Shown here in pieces: positions 18,138-25,847 of a stretch of DNA of 64,000 nucleotides (positions are counted from its first letter, which is position 1; each line of letters opens with the position of its first letter). Under the pieces are notes generated by a model. The model had not been told where the DNA came from and made no database searches. It saw only the letters and a program-made list of their open reading frames with translations. This DNA is from Streptomyces sp. JB150. GTDB taxonomy: Bacteria; Actinomycetota; Actinomycetes; Streptomycetales; Streptomycetaceae. The translations under genes were made by a program, and so were the position numbers. Location: the NCBI RefSeq assembly GCF_011193355.1, contig NZ_CP049780.1:6850634-6914633 (forward strand), written 5' to 3'.

Positions 18138-18153
18138 TGTGACACAGGTCACT
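18138..18153. promoter_or_regulatory. Crp-like binding site candidate
   Basis: TGTGACACAGGTCACT fits both the enteric CRP form TGTGA-N6-TCAC and the reported Streptomyces Crp form GTG-N6-GNCAC. It overlaps a 15-bp palindrome, CCTGTGT-G-ACACAGG (18134-18148). It lies 31 bp upstream of the deformylase ATG and 86 bp before the divergent PepSY gene, so it could serve either. Confidence 0.45.
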
Positions 18154-18238
18154 CAAGTCCCTGGGAACTCCCCGCCCCCGCCATCCGACCACTGGAGCAC
18201 CACGGCCGACCACACACTCGTCCCGGAGAGACCCACCG

Positions 18239-19636
18239 ATGACCACCGCTCCCTCGCCCCACGCGGACGAGGCCACCCAGCCGGCCGCGCCGAGCGCGCC
18301 GCCCCGCGGCTGGGCTCCGCTGCGCCCGCTGATCCTGCGCCTGCACTTCTACGCCGGGGTGCTCGTCGCCCCGTTCCTGCTCGTCGCCGCGGTCACCGGC
18401 CTGCTGTACGCCGGATCCTTCCAGGCCGAGAAGATCGTCTACGCCGACGAGCTGACCGTCCCCGTCGGCGACGCCAAGCTCCCCGTCTCCCAGCAGGTCG
18501 CCGCCGCCCGCGAGGCCCACCCCGAGGGCACGGTCACCGCCGTACGGCCCTCGCCCGCCGCCGACGCCACCACCAGGGTGCTGCTCTCCGGCGTCCCCGG
18601 CGTCGACCCCGACCACACCCTCGCCGTCTTCGTCGACCCGTACACCGCCAAGGTGAAGGGCGCCCTCGAACAGTACGGCGCGTCCGGCGCGCTGCCGCTG
18701 CGCACCTGGATCGACGAACTCCACCGCGATCTGCACCTCGGCGAGACCGGCCGCCTCTACAGCGAACTCGCCGCCAGCTGGCTGTGGGTGATCGCGGCCG
18801 GCGGACTGGTCCTCTGGTTCTCCCGCCGCCGCGCCCTGCGCAAACTGCGCGGCACCAGCGGCCGGCGCCGCACCCTGGGACTGCACGGCACCGTCGGCGC
18901 CTGGGCCGCGGCCGGCTTCCTGTTCCTCTCGGCCACCGGCCTGACCTGGTCGGCGTACGCCGGAGCGAACATCGACGAACTGCGCACCTCGCTCGGCGGT
19001 GCCACGCCGGTGCTCTCCTCGGCGGCGGGGGAACACGCCGAGCACGGCGGTGCGGGCTCCTCCGGCGGCGAGCAGGCCGCGCCCGGCGCCGGCCTCGACA
19101 CGGTGCTGGCCGCGGCGCGCGCGGAAGGGCTGACCGACCCCGTCGAGATCCAGCCGCCCGCCGACGCCTCGTCCGCGTACGTCGTCAAGCAGGTGCAGCG
19201 CATCTGGCCGGAGAAGCAGGACGCGGTGGCGGTCGACCCGGCCACCGGCGAGGTCCTGGACGTGCTGCGGTTCGCGGACTACCCGGTCCTGGCCAAGCTG
19301 ACCCGCTGGGGGATCGACCTGCACTCCGGCGTCCTGTTCGGCCTGGCCAACCAGATCGCCCTGATGCTCCTCGCCGCCTCCCTGATCGTCCTGATCGTGT
19401 GGGGCTACCGCATGTGGTGGCAGCGCGGCCGCGACTCCGCCTTCGGCCGCCCCGTCCCGCGCGGCGCCTGGGCGCAGGTGCCGCCGCAAGTCCTCGTCCC
19501 GCTGCTCGCCGCGGTCGCGGTCGTCGGCTACTTCGTGCCGCTGCTCGGCATCCCGCTGGCCGCGTTCCTGCTCGTGGACATCGTGCTCGGCGAGATCGCC
19601 CACCGGCGGGGGCGGCGGACGTACGCGGCGAAGTAG
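18239..19636 (+). CDS. PepSY-associated TM (PiuB-type) membrane protein
   Basis: This 465-residue integral membrane protein belongs to the PepSY_TM family, often linked to iron uptake or siderophore reduction. Helix 1 follows HFYAGVLVAPFLLVAAVTGLLYA (begins about residue 36). A periplasmic region contains PepSY-like segments (VSQQVAAAREAHPEGTVTAV and VDPATGEVLDVLRF), separated by further helices (LWVIAAGGLVLWF, WAAAGFLFLSATGLTW and a C-terminal pair). ATG at 18239 follows GGAGAG. A strong hairpin terminator ends the transcript. A role in iron metabolism is inference from the family. Confidence 0.85.
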   Translation: MTTAPSPHADEATQPAAPSAPPRGWAPLRPLILRLHFYAGVLVAPFLLVAAVTGLLYAGSFQAEKIVYADELTVPVGDAKLPVSQQVAAAREAHPEGTVTAVRPSPAADATTRVLLSGVPGVDPDHTLAVFVDPYTAKVKGALEQYGASGALPLRTWIDELHRDLHLGETGRLYSELAASWLWVIAAGGLVLWFSRRRALRKLRGTSGRRRTLGLHGTVGAWAAAGFLFLSATGLTWSAYAGANIDELRTSLGGATPVLSSAAGEHAEHGGAGSSGGEQAAPGAGLDTVLAAARAEGLTDPVEIQPPADASSAYVVKQVQRIWPEKQDAVAVDPATGEVLDVLRFADYPVLAKLTRWGIDLHSGVLFGLANQIALMLLAASLIVLIVWGYRMWWQRGRDSAFGRPVPRGAWAQVPPQVLVPLLAAVAVVGYFVPLLGIPLAAFLLVDIVLGEIAHRRGRRTYAAK

Positions 19637-19665
19637 TCACCGGGCTGCCGAAGCCGCACCGGACG

Positions 19666-19708
19666 CCCGTCGGGCCCGGCTCCACAGGGGGGAGCCGGGC
19701 CCGACGGG
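19666..19708 (+). terminator. Strong hairpin terminator after the PepSY gene
   Basis: Perfect 18-bp arms (CCCGTCGGGCCCGGCTCC and its complement) enclose a 7-base loop and are followed by TTTCCGT. It sits 29 bp past the PepSY stop and also faces the convergent TPR gene, so it may work in both directions. Confidence 0.85.
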
Positions 19709-19742
19709 TTTCCGTCCTCGTTACCTGTCCTCGCGTCCGTCC

Positions 19743-20090
19743 TCAGAGCCGCTCGAAGTCACCGGCCAGCGCGGACGCGATCCGCAGATGGGGCTCGGCC
19801 TCCTCCTGCCGCCCCTGGCGCTGGAGCGTACGGCCCAGCATCAGCCGGGCGTAGTGCTCCACCGGATCGCGCTCCACGATGACCCGCAGCTCGGCCTCGG
19901 CGCGGCGCAGCTGGGCCGAGTGGTAGTAGGCGCGAGCCAGCAGCAGACGCGGACCGGTCTGCTCCGGCGCCTCCCCGACCAGCCCGTCCAGGACCCGCGC
20001 CGCGGCTGCGTAGTCCTTGGCGTCGAAGAACATCCGCGCGCGCTCCCAGCGCTCCGCGGGCGTCCCGTGGTCGTAGTACGTCGTGTCCAC
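19743..20090 (-). CDS. Small tetratricopeptide-repeat protein
   Basis: This 115-residue protein is made of about three TPR units. ARMFFDAKDYAAAARVLDGLV, RLLLARAYYHSAQLRRAEAEL and ARLMLGRTLQRQGRQEEAEPH show the repeat pattern (begin about residues 19, 51 and 85). The GTG at 20090 (VDTTYYDHGT) was chosen because GGAGG lies six bases upstream. It is a probable soluble scaffold of unknown partner. It is followed upstream by two coupled MarR genes on the same strand, with a 71-bp gap. Confidence 0.82.
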   Translation of the reverse strand: MDTTYYDHGTPAERWERARMFFDAKDYAAAARVLDGLVGEAPEQTGPRLLLARAYYHSAQLRRAEAELRVIVERDPVEHYARLMLGRTLQRQGRQEEAEPHLRIASALAGDFERL

Positions 20091-20161
20091 TGGTGACCTC
20101 CTTCGGGCGCTGCAACCCCGGCGGACCGCCGAACATTCCACGGCCTCGAGGAGTCGCGTAG

Positions 20162-20641
20162 TCAGCCGTTCCGGGCCGCCAGTTCGGCGTTCTCCCGCTC
20201 GGTGACGAGGGCGAGCACCCGCCCGGCGACGGCCAGGTCCTCCTCGGGGATCCCGGCGTAGATCCGCGCGGAGATCTCCTGCGTCTCGGCGGAGAGCGCG
20301 GCGTACAGCTCCCGCCCGGCGTCGGTCATCCGTACGACGGCCCCCTCGGCCGCGACCAGCCCCTTGTCCGCCAGCGCGGTCACGGTGCGGTGCGCGTCGG
20401 CCGGGTCGGCCTTGAGCGCGCCGACGACCTCACCGACGAGGGCGTTTCGGTCCACGGGCGCCCCGGCGACGGCGACCACCCGCAGGGCGACCGACTCCTG
20501 GAAGACCAGCCCGTGCCGGACGAGCACGGACTCGAGGACCGCGCGGGCGGCGTAGTGGGCGAGTGCCAGGACGCGGCTGTTGAGGAGGGGCGTGGCGGAG
20601 GGGCCGGGCGTGGTGGACGTCGGGTTCGTGTGGATCGTCAT
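20162..20641 (-). CDS. MarR-family winged-helix regulator (second of a coupled pair)
   Basis: This 159-residue protein has a MarR-type core: SRVLALAHYAARAVLESVLVR, then DPADAHRTVTALADKGLVAAEGAVVRMTDAGRELYAALS (recognition helix plus wing, split around residues 75-115). Its ATG overlaps the TGA of the upstream MarR gene (ATGA), so the pair should be made together. The recognition helix is less conserved than in its partner, which could mean a heterodimer or a divergent target. Ligand unknown. Confidence 0.75.
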   Translation of the reverse strand: MTIHTNPTSTTPGPSATPLLNSRVLALAHYAARAVLESVLVRHGLVFQESVALRVVAVAGAPVDRNALVGEVVGALKADPADAHRTVTALADKGLVAAEGAVVRMTDAGRELYAALSAETQEISARIYAGIPEEDLAVAGRVLALVTERENAELAARNG

Positions 20642-21156
20642 GGCTGCTGCTCCTGCTGGTTCGCGTGATGGTCGGGAGGGGCGTCGAGCGGTGCGTGGAG
20701 CGATGTGTCGAGGGGTGCGTCGAGCAGAGTGCGAAGATCGCGGCTGAAGTCCCGGGCACGGGGACTGTCGAGGCCGCCGAGCGGCTCCAGCAACTGCCGG
20801 AGCAGCTCCTGGACGACGTCGATGGCCTGCCGGGTGACCTCCCGCCCCCGCTCGGTGAGGGCGAGCTGCACGGCACGCGGATCGCGGGGATCGCGGGCGC
20901 GTTCGAGCAGCCCCGCGGCCTCCAGGGCGCGCGCCAGCTTCGACACGTAGAGCGGTTCGAGCCCGGTGTGGTCGGCCAGCCGCCGCTGGCTGGGACGCTC
21001 CCCGGCGCGCTGCATGCCGTACAGCGAGGCCACCAGCGAGTACTGCGCGTGCGTGAGCCCCAGCGGGGCCACCGCGCGGTCGACCGCCACCCGCCACTTC
21101 ATGGACAGCCGCCAGACCAGGAAACCCGGCGTGGCGCCATCGTGTGTCGCGCTCAT
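20638..21156 (-). CDS. MarR-family transcriptional regulator (first of a coupled pair)
   Basis: This 172-residue protein has a classical MarR winged helix: VAPLGLTHAQYSLVASLYG, SQRRLADHTGLEPLYVSKLARALEAAGLLERARDPRDPRAVQLALTERG, with the DPRDxR wing at about residues 93-98. The C-terminal tail is odd: it repeats LDAPLDTSLHAPLDAPPDH, reflecting tandem duplication in the DNA near 20680-20720. ATG at 21156 begins MSATHDGATPG. Divergent from a SARP-like gene over 125 bp with direct repeats of ATGGCTAC. Confidence 0.88.
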   Translation of the reverse strand: MSATHDGATPGFLVWRLSMKWRVAVDRAVAPLGLTHAQYSLVASLYGMQRAGERPSQRRLADHTGLEPLYVSKLARALEAAGLLERARDPRDPRAVQLALTERGREVTRQAIDVVQELLRQLLEPLGGLDSPRARDFSRDLRTLLDAPLDTSLHAPLDAPPDHHANQQEQQP

Positions 21157-21169
21157 GCGAAACACCGTA

Positions 21170-21196
21170 CATGGCTACGATATCCATGGCTACTAT
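21170..21196. promoter_or_regulatory. Repeated ATGGCTAC motif in the MarR/SARP divergent region
   Basis: ATGGCTACGAT (21171) and ATGGCTACTAT (21186) form a 15-bp-spaced direct repeat, and CATGG/CCATG arms also form an inverted repeat. The block is unusually AT-rich for this window and begins 14 bp upstream of the first MarR start. Autoregulation by the MarR pair is a reasonable guess. Confidence 0.4.
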
Positions 21197-21281
21197 TTTC
21201 AGAGGGTGTGCGAGAGTCTGCCGAAAGTCCCCCGACGGTCTCCGACGGGCCGCCGTGGCGACCTCGGCATAACCTGGCGTT

Positions 21282-22034
21282 GTGGTCAGCGTGAACGAGA
21301 CCGCGCCTCGCCGAGCGCACCTCGCGCTCCTCGGTGGTTTCTCCCTCACGGTCGGCGACGCACCGGTGCCCGTGCCGCCCGCGCCCGCCCGTCTGCTGGC
21401 CTTCGTGGCGGTGTCCTGCCGGGGCGCCGTACCGCGCGCGCTCGTCGCCGGCAGCCTGTGGCCCGAGGCCCCCGAGCACTGCGCCAACGCCAACCTCCGC
21501 TCGGCACTCGTCCGCCTGCGCGACCCCGGCCGCAGCGCCCTGGAGGTGACCTCCTCCGCCGTACGCCTGGCCCCCGGCGTCAGCGTCGACTACCACCGGG
21601 CGCGGGCCCTCGCCGCGCTGGTGCTGGACCCGGACGGATCCCCGCTCCACCGCCCGAGATTCGGCGCCACCACGGTGCTGGACCTGTCCGCCGACCTGCT
21701 GCCGGGCTGGTACGAGGACTGGGTGCTGCAGGAGGCCGAGACGTGGCGCCAGCTGCGCACGCACGCCCTGGAGAGACTGGCCGCCGACTTCATGGCGGCC
21801 CGGCGCCACCCCGAGGCGGTCATCGCCGCGCACGCCGCCGTCCAGGCGGACCCGCTGCGGGAGAGCAGCCGGGGCACACTGATCCGCGCCCATCTCGCGG
21901 AGGGCAACGCCACCCAGGCACGCCGGGAGTTCGAGCGGTACGCGCGCCGGCTGCGGGTGGAGACCGGGGTGAGCCCGCCGGACCGGCTGCGCAGACTGGT
22001 GGCGGGGGACAGGCGCGGGCTGCGCGGCGGGTGA
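21282..22034 (+). CDS. SARP-like transcriptional regulator (BTAD domain)
   Basis: This 250-residue protein follows the AfsR/SARP layout. It has an OmpR-like winged-helix region (LALLGGFSLTVGDAPVPVPP through SLWPEAPEHCANANLRSALVRLR, about residues 13-85), then a bacterial transcriptional activation domain (WYEDWVLQEAETWRQLRTHALERLAADFMAARRHPEAVIAA up to REFERYARRLRVETGVSPP, shown here only as boundaries). Such proteins usually activate secondary metabolite clusters, but none adjoins. GTG at 21282 is the assigned start; GTG at 21291 is an alternative. Confidence 0.82.
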   Translation: MVSVNETAPRRAHLALLGGFSLTVGDAPVPVPPAPARLLAFVAVSCRGAVPRALVAGSLWPEAPEHCANANLRSALVRLRDPGRSALEVTSSAVRLAPGVSVDYHRARALAALVLDPDGSPLHRPRFGATTVLDLSADLLPGWYEDWVLQEAETWRQLRTHALERLAADFMAARRHPEAVIAAHAAVQADPLRESSRGTLIRAHLAEGNATQARREFERYARRLRVETGVSPPDRLRRLVAGDRRGLRGG

Positions 22035-22136
22035 GCCGCGGCGCCCGGCCGGCAGACCGGCCGTGCTGACCTGCCCTGTCGTACGGTTCGGGCGCCGGCC
22101 TGTCGACGGTGCCGCCGGGGGGCTAGGTTGGGCGCC

Positions 22137-23102
22137 ATGAGCAATCTCGACCGTCAGGCGGTACCGAGCGTGTGCGGCGGCCGTGGTTTCGTGGTGGCGG
22201 ATCCGGTACGCGAACTCCTCAGCCCGCGCCGGGTGCCGCTCGGCGAGTCGACGGAGGTCCGCCGGCTGCTGCCCAACCTGGGCCGCCGGATGGTGGGCGC
22301 ATGGTGCTTCGTCGACCACTATGGGCCCGACGACATCGCCGACGAGCCCGGCATGCAGGTGCCGCCGCACCCGCACATGGGCCTGCAGACCGTCAGCTGG
22401 CTGCACGAGGGCGAGGTCCTGCACCGCGACTCGACCGGCAGCCGCCGGCTGATCCGCCCGCGCGAACTCGGCCTGATGACCTCCGGCCGGGCGATCAGCC
22501 ACTCCGAGGAGAGCCCCCGGTCACACGCCCGCTTCCTGCACGGCGCCCAGCTCTGGATCGCCCTCCCGGACGCCCACCGGCACACCGACCCGCACTTCGA
22601 ACACCACGGTGACCTCCCGGTCGTCACGGCACCCGGCCTGCGGGCCACCCTGATCCTCGGCGACCTCGACGGCGCGACCTCACCGGGGACCGCGTACACC
22701 CCGATCGTCGGCGCCGACCTCGCCCTCACCCGCGGCACGGATGTCCGCCTCCCCCTCGAACCGGACTTCGAGTACGCCGTCCTCTCCATGTCCGGCGAGG
22801 CCCACGTCGACGGCGTCCCCGTCCTTTCCGGCTCCATGCTCTACCTCGGCTGCGGCCGCACCGAACTCCCCTTGCGCGCCGACTCCGACGCGGACCTGAT
22901 GCTTCTGGGCGGCGAGCCGTTCGAGGAAGAACTGATCATGTTCTGGAACTGGATCGGACGCTCCCAGAAGGAGATCGAACAGGCACGGCGGGACTGGATG
23001 GAAGGGGCGCGATTCGGCGAGGTGAAGGGGTACGACGGTGCTCCGCTGCCTGCTCCGGAGCTGCCGCCGGTCCCGTTGAAGCCGCGGGGAAGGGTCCGCT
23101 GA
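22137..23102 (+). CDS. Pirin-family cupin protein
   Basis: This 321-residue bicupin matches pirin. Metal-binding residues appear in WCFVDHYGP and PHPHMGLQTVSWLHEGEVLHRDSTG (about residues 58-100: two His in HPHMG, then His and Glu in the following strand), and ISHSEESP follows. Pirins act as quercetinases or redox-sensing cofactors. ATG at 22137 (MSNLDRQAV) has only a weak ribosome site. The gene is monocistronic; a hairpin terminator follows about 160 bp downstream. Confidence 0.9.
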   Translation: MSNLDRQAVPSVCGGRGFVVADPVRELLSPRRVPLGESTEVRRLLPNLGRRMVGAWCFVDHYGPDDIADEPGMQVPPHPHMGLQTVSWLHEGEVLHRDSTGSRRLIRPRELGLMTSGRAISHSEESPRSHARFLHGAQLWIALPDAHRHTDPHFEHHGDLPVVTAPGLRATLILGDLDGATSPGTAYTPIVGADLALTRGTDVRLPLEPDFEYAVLSMSGEAHVDGVPVLSGSMLYLGCGRTELPLRADSDADLMLLGGEPFEEELIMFWNWIGRSQKEIEQARRDWMEGARFGEVKGYDGAPLPAPELPPVPLKPRGRVR

Positions 23103-23470
23103 CCTGCGGCAATGGCTGATTGGTCCATTGGCCGGTGGCGGGCAGGCGATGTGCCCGCCAGACGCTGCCCCTCGTGGTTCCGTAGGTGCGCGCGGGTGAC
23201 TGGCGTATCACAAGCGGACGTACCCGCCGCGCAGCGGGTGAGTACGAGCACGGGGACGCGTTGGGTGACCGGCCCCCGAGATGGACGTCAGGGGCCGGTC
23301 ACCTCTTCTGCCCCGTCAGCGGTAGCTCTCGAAGAAGGGACGCTCCACCGTTCTCGCAATGGGTTACGGTGCGGAATCCACCATCGGCGAGCACCCGGCA
23401 GATTGGGGATCGAAGAGGGCAACGCACCTGCGGCCGGTCCCACCGGTCTTCTGGGCCGGAGCGAAAAGAA
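23103..23470. other. Intergenic region after pirin
   Basis: This 368-bp stretch contains the 23264-23303 hairpin and the probable promoter area of the decayed gene that follows. I find no convincing intact protein in either strand. Confidence 0.55.
23264..23303 (+). terminator. Hairpin terminator downstream of pirin
   Basis: Perfect 13-bp arms (GGTGACCGGCCCC and its complement) enclose a 14-base loop, followed by TCTTCTG. It is the only strong stem in the region and is likely the pirin transcript end. Confidence 0.7.
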
Positions 23471-23879
23471 CTGGAACATGCGGAGCCGCGGGTTGCCGAT
23501 CCGGCAGACGAGGGCGGCAGGAAGGGCACCACCGGCCGCCAGGGCCTGGTGATCGCCGCGGCACTGCTGCTCGCCTGTGGTGGTCTTGTCGGCCATGGCG
23601 TCCTGGACACGGCTGAGGCCACACCTGAGCCGCGCGCCGTACCGGCGGCTGAGGTGACCTACGAGGTCACCGGCAAGGGCACGGCCGAGATGACCTAGAC
23701 CGTGCCGGTGCCGCTGGGCAAGGCCCCGACCGTCGCCGTCCTCCTCGACGAAACGGGCGGCCAGGTGGCCTGCGACCGACCTGGCCAACCGCGGCCGGCA
23801 TGTTCAACGCGCCACCGCCGTGGGTGCCTTCGGCCGCGCCGCCTGCACCGGGCCGGTCCCGTCAGTCCGGAGCCGATGA
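23471..23879 (+). pseudogene. Broken MmpS-like membrane/exported protein gene
   Basis: Frame 1 reads a basic stretch, one helix (GLVIAAALLLACGGLVGHGV) and EVTYEVTGKGTAEMT, then TAG at 23696. The same frame resumes as TVPVPLGKAPTVAVLLDETGG and would normally continue in a Cys-containing C-terminus. At 23774-23781 a duplicated GACC shifts the frame; the other frame then gives DLANRGRHVQRATAVGAFGR and a second Cys before TGA at 23877. The layout (one helix, beta-rich domain, two Cys) is that of MmpS-like proteins. The segment around the TAG also looks shortened relative to such proteins. No clear start codon is left; the 5' boundary is approximate. Confidence 0.75.
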
Positions 23880-23934
23880 CGCGGCAAGGACAGCGGGGCG
23901 TCGCCGGTCGTCGGGACGCCGATCCAACGCCCGC

Positions 23935-25581
23935 TCAGGCGCGGGACCACTTCTGGTTGGCCTGGCCGTTGCAGGTCCACAGGACCAGCGGGGTCCCGTT
24001 GGCGGTGCCGGCCCCGCCGGCGTCGAGGCACAGGCCGGAGTGGACGTTGCGGATCGACCCGTCGGCGCCGACGGTCCACTTCTGGTTGTTCTGGCCGTTG
24101 CAGGGCCAGGTGACGACGCGGGTGCCGTTGGCGGTGCCCTGGTTGTAGGCGTCCAGGCACTTGTCGCCGTAGACGCGGATCTCGCCGCCGGCCCAGGTGG
24201 TCCACAGCTGGTTGGCGGCGGTGTGGCAGTCCCACAGCAGTACGGTGGCGCCGGCGGCGGTGGAGGCGTTGTCCACGTCCACGCAGCGGCCGGAGGCACT
24301 GCCCCGCAGACGCGAGGTGGTGGCGGCCAGCGGCGTACCCCCGCTCACCCGGAACACGGCCACACCATGGGCGGGGACGCTCGCCGAGATCTGTCCGGAC
24401 GTACTCGACACGGAGCCGGTCCACAGGTCGGTGAGGGTGAACGGACCGCCGGACAGGCCGGTTTGGGCGGCCGTGGTGGTGACCGTCGTGGCCCCCTCGC
24501 CGCGGTTGAACAGGCCCACCGCGACCGAGCCGTCGGACAAGGGCTTGGCGAAGACCTCGGTGGCGCCGTCGTCGCGCACCCTGCGCCCGCCCGCGCCCAG
24601 CCGGTCCTGGTTCACCGCGAGCAGACGCGGGTTGCGCAGGATCGCGCTGACGTCGGCGGACATGGTGCGGATGTCGTTGCCGGCCATGAGCGGGGCGCCC
24701 ATCAGGGCCCACAGGGCGAAGTGGGAGCGAGCTTCGGTCAGGGTCAGGCCGGGACGGCCGACGACCAGCATGTCGGGGTCGTTCCAGTGTCCCGGCCCCG
24801 ACTGCGCGGCCAGCGGCGCGGTGACGTCCACGACGTTGCCCACGCCCATCGGGTAGCTGTTGGTGTTGCCGTTCTGCCAGATGTCCAGTAGGTCCTCGGT
24901 GGTACGCCACAGGTCGGCGACCTCGCCCCAGTTGTACGTGGCGCCGGTGGGGGTGTGCAGACTGTTGGGGTTGATGCTGTAGACGATCGGCCGTCCGGTG
25001 GCGCGCAGGGCATCGCGCATGAGCGTGAAGCGCGCGACCTGCTCGTCACGGGTGCCGCTGGGGGAACACCAGTCGTACTTGAGGTAGTCGACGCCCCACG
25101 AGGCGAACGTGGCGGCGTCCTGGGCCTCGTGGCCCTTGCTGCCGGTGGAGCCGGGGTAGGTGCCCACGGCCTGTGCGCAGGTGCGCTCGTTGGGTGCCTG
25201 GTAGATGCCGAATTTCAGGCCCTTGCTGTGGATGTAGTCCCCGAGCGCCTTCATTCCGCTCGGGAACTTCGTCGGGTTGGCCCGCAGGTTGCCCTGGGCG
25301 TCACGCTGCGGGTCGAACCAGCAGTCGTCGACCACCACGTACTGGTATCCGGCGTCCCGCATGCCCGAGGACACCATCGCGTCGGCGGCCTGGCGGACCT
25401 GGGCCTCGGTGATCCCGCACCCGAAGCTGTTCCAGCTGTTCCAGCCCAAGGGCGGGGTGAGGGCCGGGCTGCCCGGCGCGGCTGAGGCGGGGGAGTGGGT
25501 GGAGGCTGTCACGGACGCGCTGACCGTCAGGGCAGCGGTTGCGAGCAGACGGACGAACCGTCCGCTTGAACGTCTGAGCAC
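23935..25581 (-). CDS. Secreted GH27 alpha-galactosidase with C-terminal CBM13
   Basis: This 548-residue exported enzyme has a signal peptide (about residues 1-35), a GH27 barrel (LTPPLGWNSWNSFGC to about 310), a beta-sandwich domain, and a ricin-type CBM13 from about 420 to the end with three QxW-like repeats (ANQLW, NNQKW, ANQKW). The nucleophile is Asp170 in DYLKYDWC; the acid/base is predicted at Asp230 in LWRTTEDL. GTG at 25581 (VLRRSSGR) was chosen because AAGGAG lies eight bases upstream and a signal peptide starts there. It releases terminal alpha-galactose from plant galacto-oligosaccharides or galactomannan. Confidence 0.95.
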   Translation of the reverse strand: MLRRSSGRFVRLLATAALTVSASVTASTHSPASAAPGSPALTPPLGWNSWNSFGCGITEAQVRQAADAMVSSGMRDAGYQYVVVDDCWFDPQRDAQGNLRANPTKFPSGMKALGDYIHSKGLKFGIYQAPNERTCAQAVGTYPGSTGSKGHEAQDAATFASWGVDYLKYDWCSPSGTRDEQVARFTLMRDALRATGRPIVYSINPNSLHTPTGATYNWGEVADLWRTTEDLLDIWQNGNTNSYPMGVGNVVDVTAPLAAQSGPGHWNDPDMLVVGRPGLTLTEARSHFALWALMGAPLMAGNDIRTMSADVSAILRNPRLLAVNQDRLGAGGRRVRDDGATEVFAKPLSDGSVAVGLFNRGEGATTVTTTAAQTGLSGGPFTLTDLWTGSVSSTSGQISASVPAHGVAVFRVSGGTPLAATTSRLRGSASGRCVDVDNASTAAGATVLLWDCHTAANQLWTTWAGGEIRVYGDKCLDAYNQGTANGTRVVTWPCNGQNNQKWTVGADGSIRNVHSGLCLDAGGAGTANGTPLVLWTCNGQANQKWSRA

Positions 25582-25847
25582 CGAGGGCTCCTTCCAGGCG
25601 GGACGCGCGGGTTCGAGGGAGCGAGCGGGTTCGAGATTTCGAGCAGCGTTCGTAAACTGTGACGTCAGGGATGGTAGAGATGCGCTCGGGTGTGTCAACA
25701 GCCCGAAGTGCGACAACTCCGCCCACCCGCGGGGACAATGCGCCTCGGGCAGGCAGCGCAGACGCTGGGTGGGCTCCTGGCACCCGCCGTCTACGCCGCA
25801 GCGACCTCCGCCCCGCCGCCACCACGACCGACGAGGCAGTCACGGCC

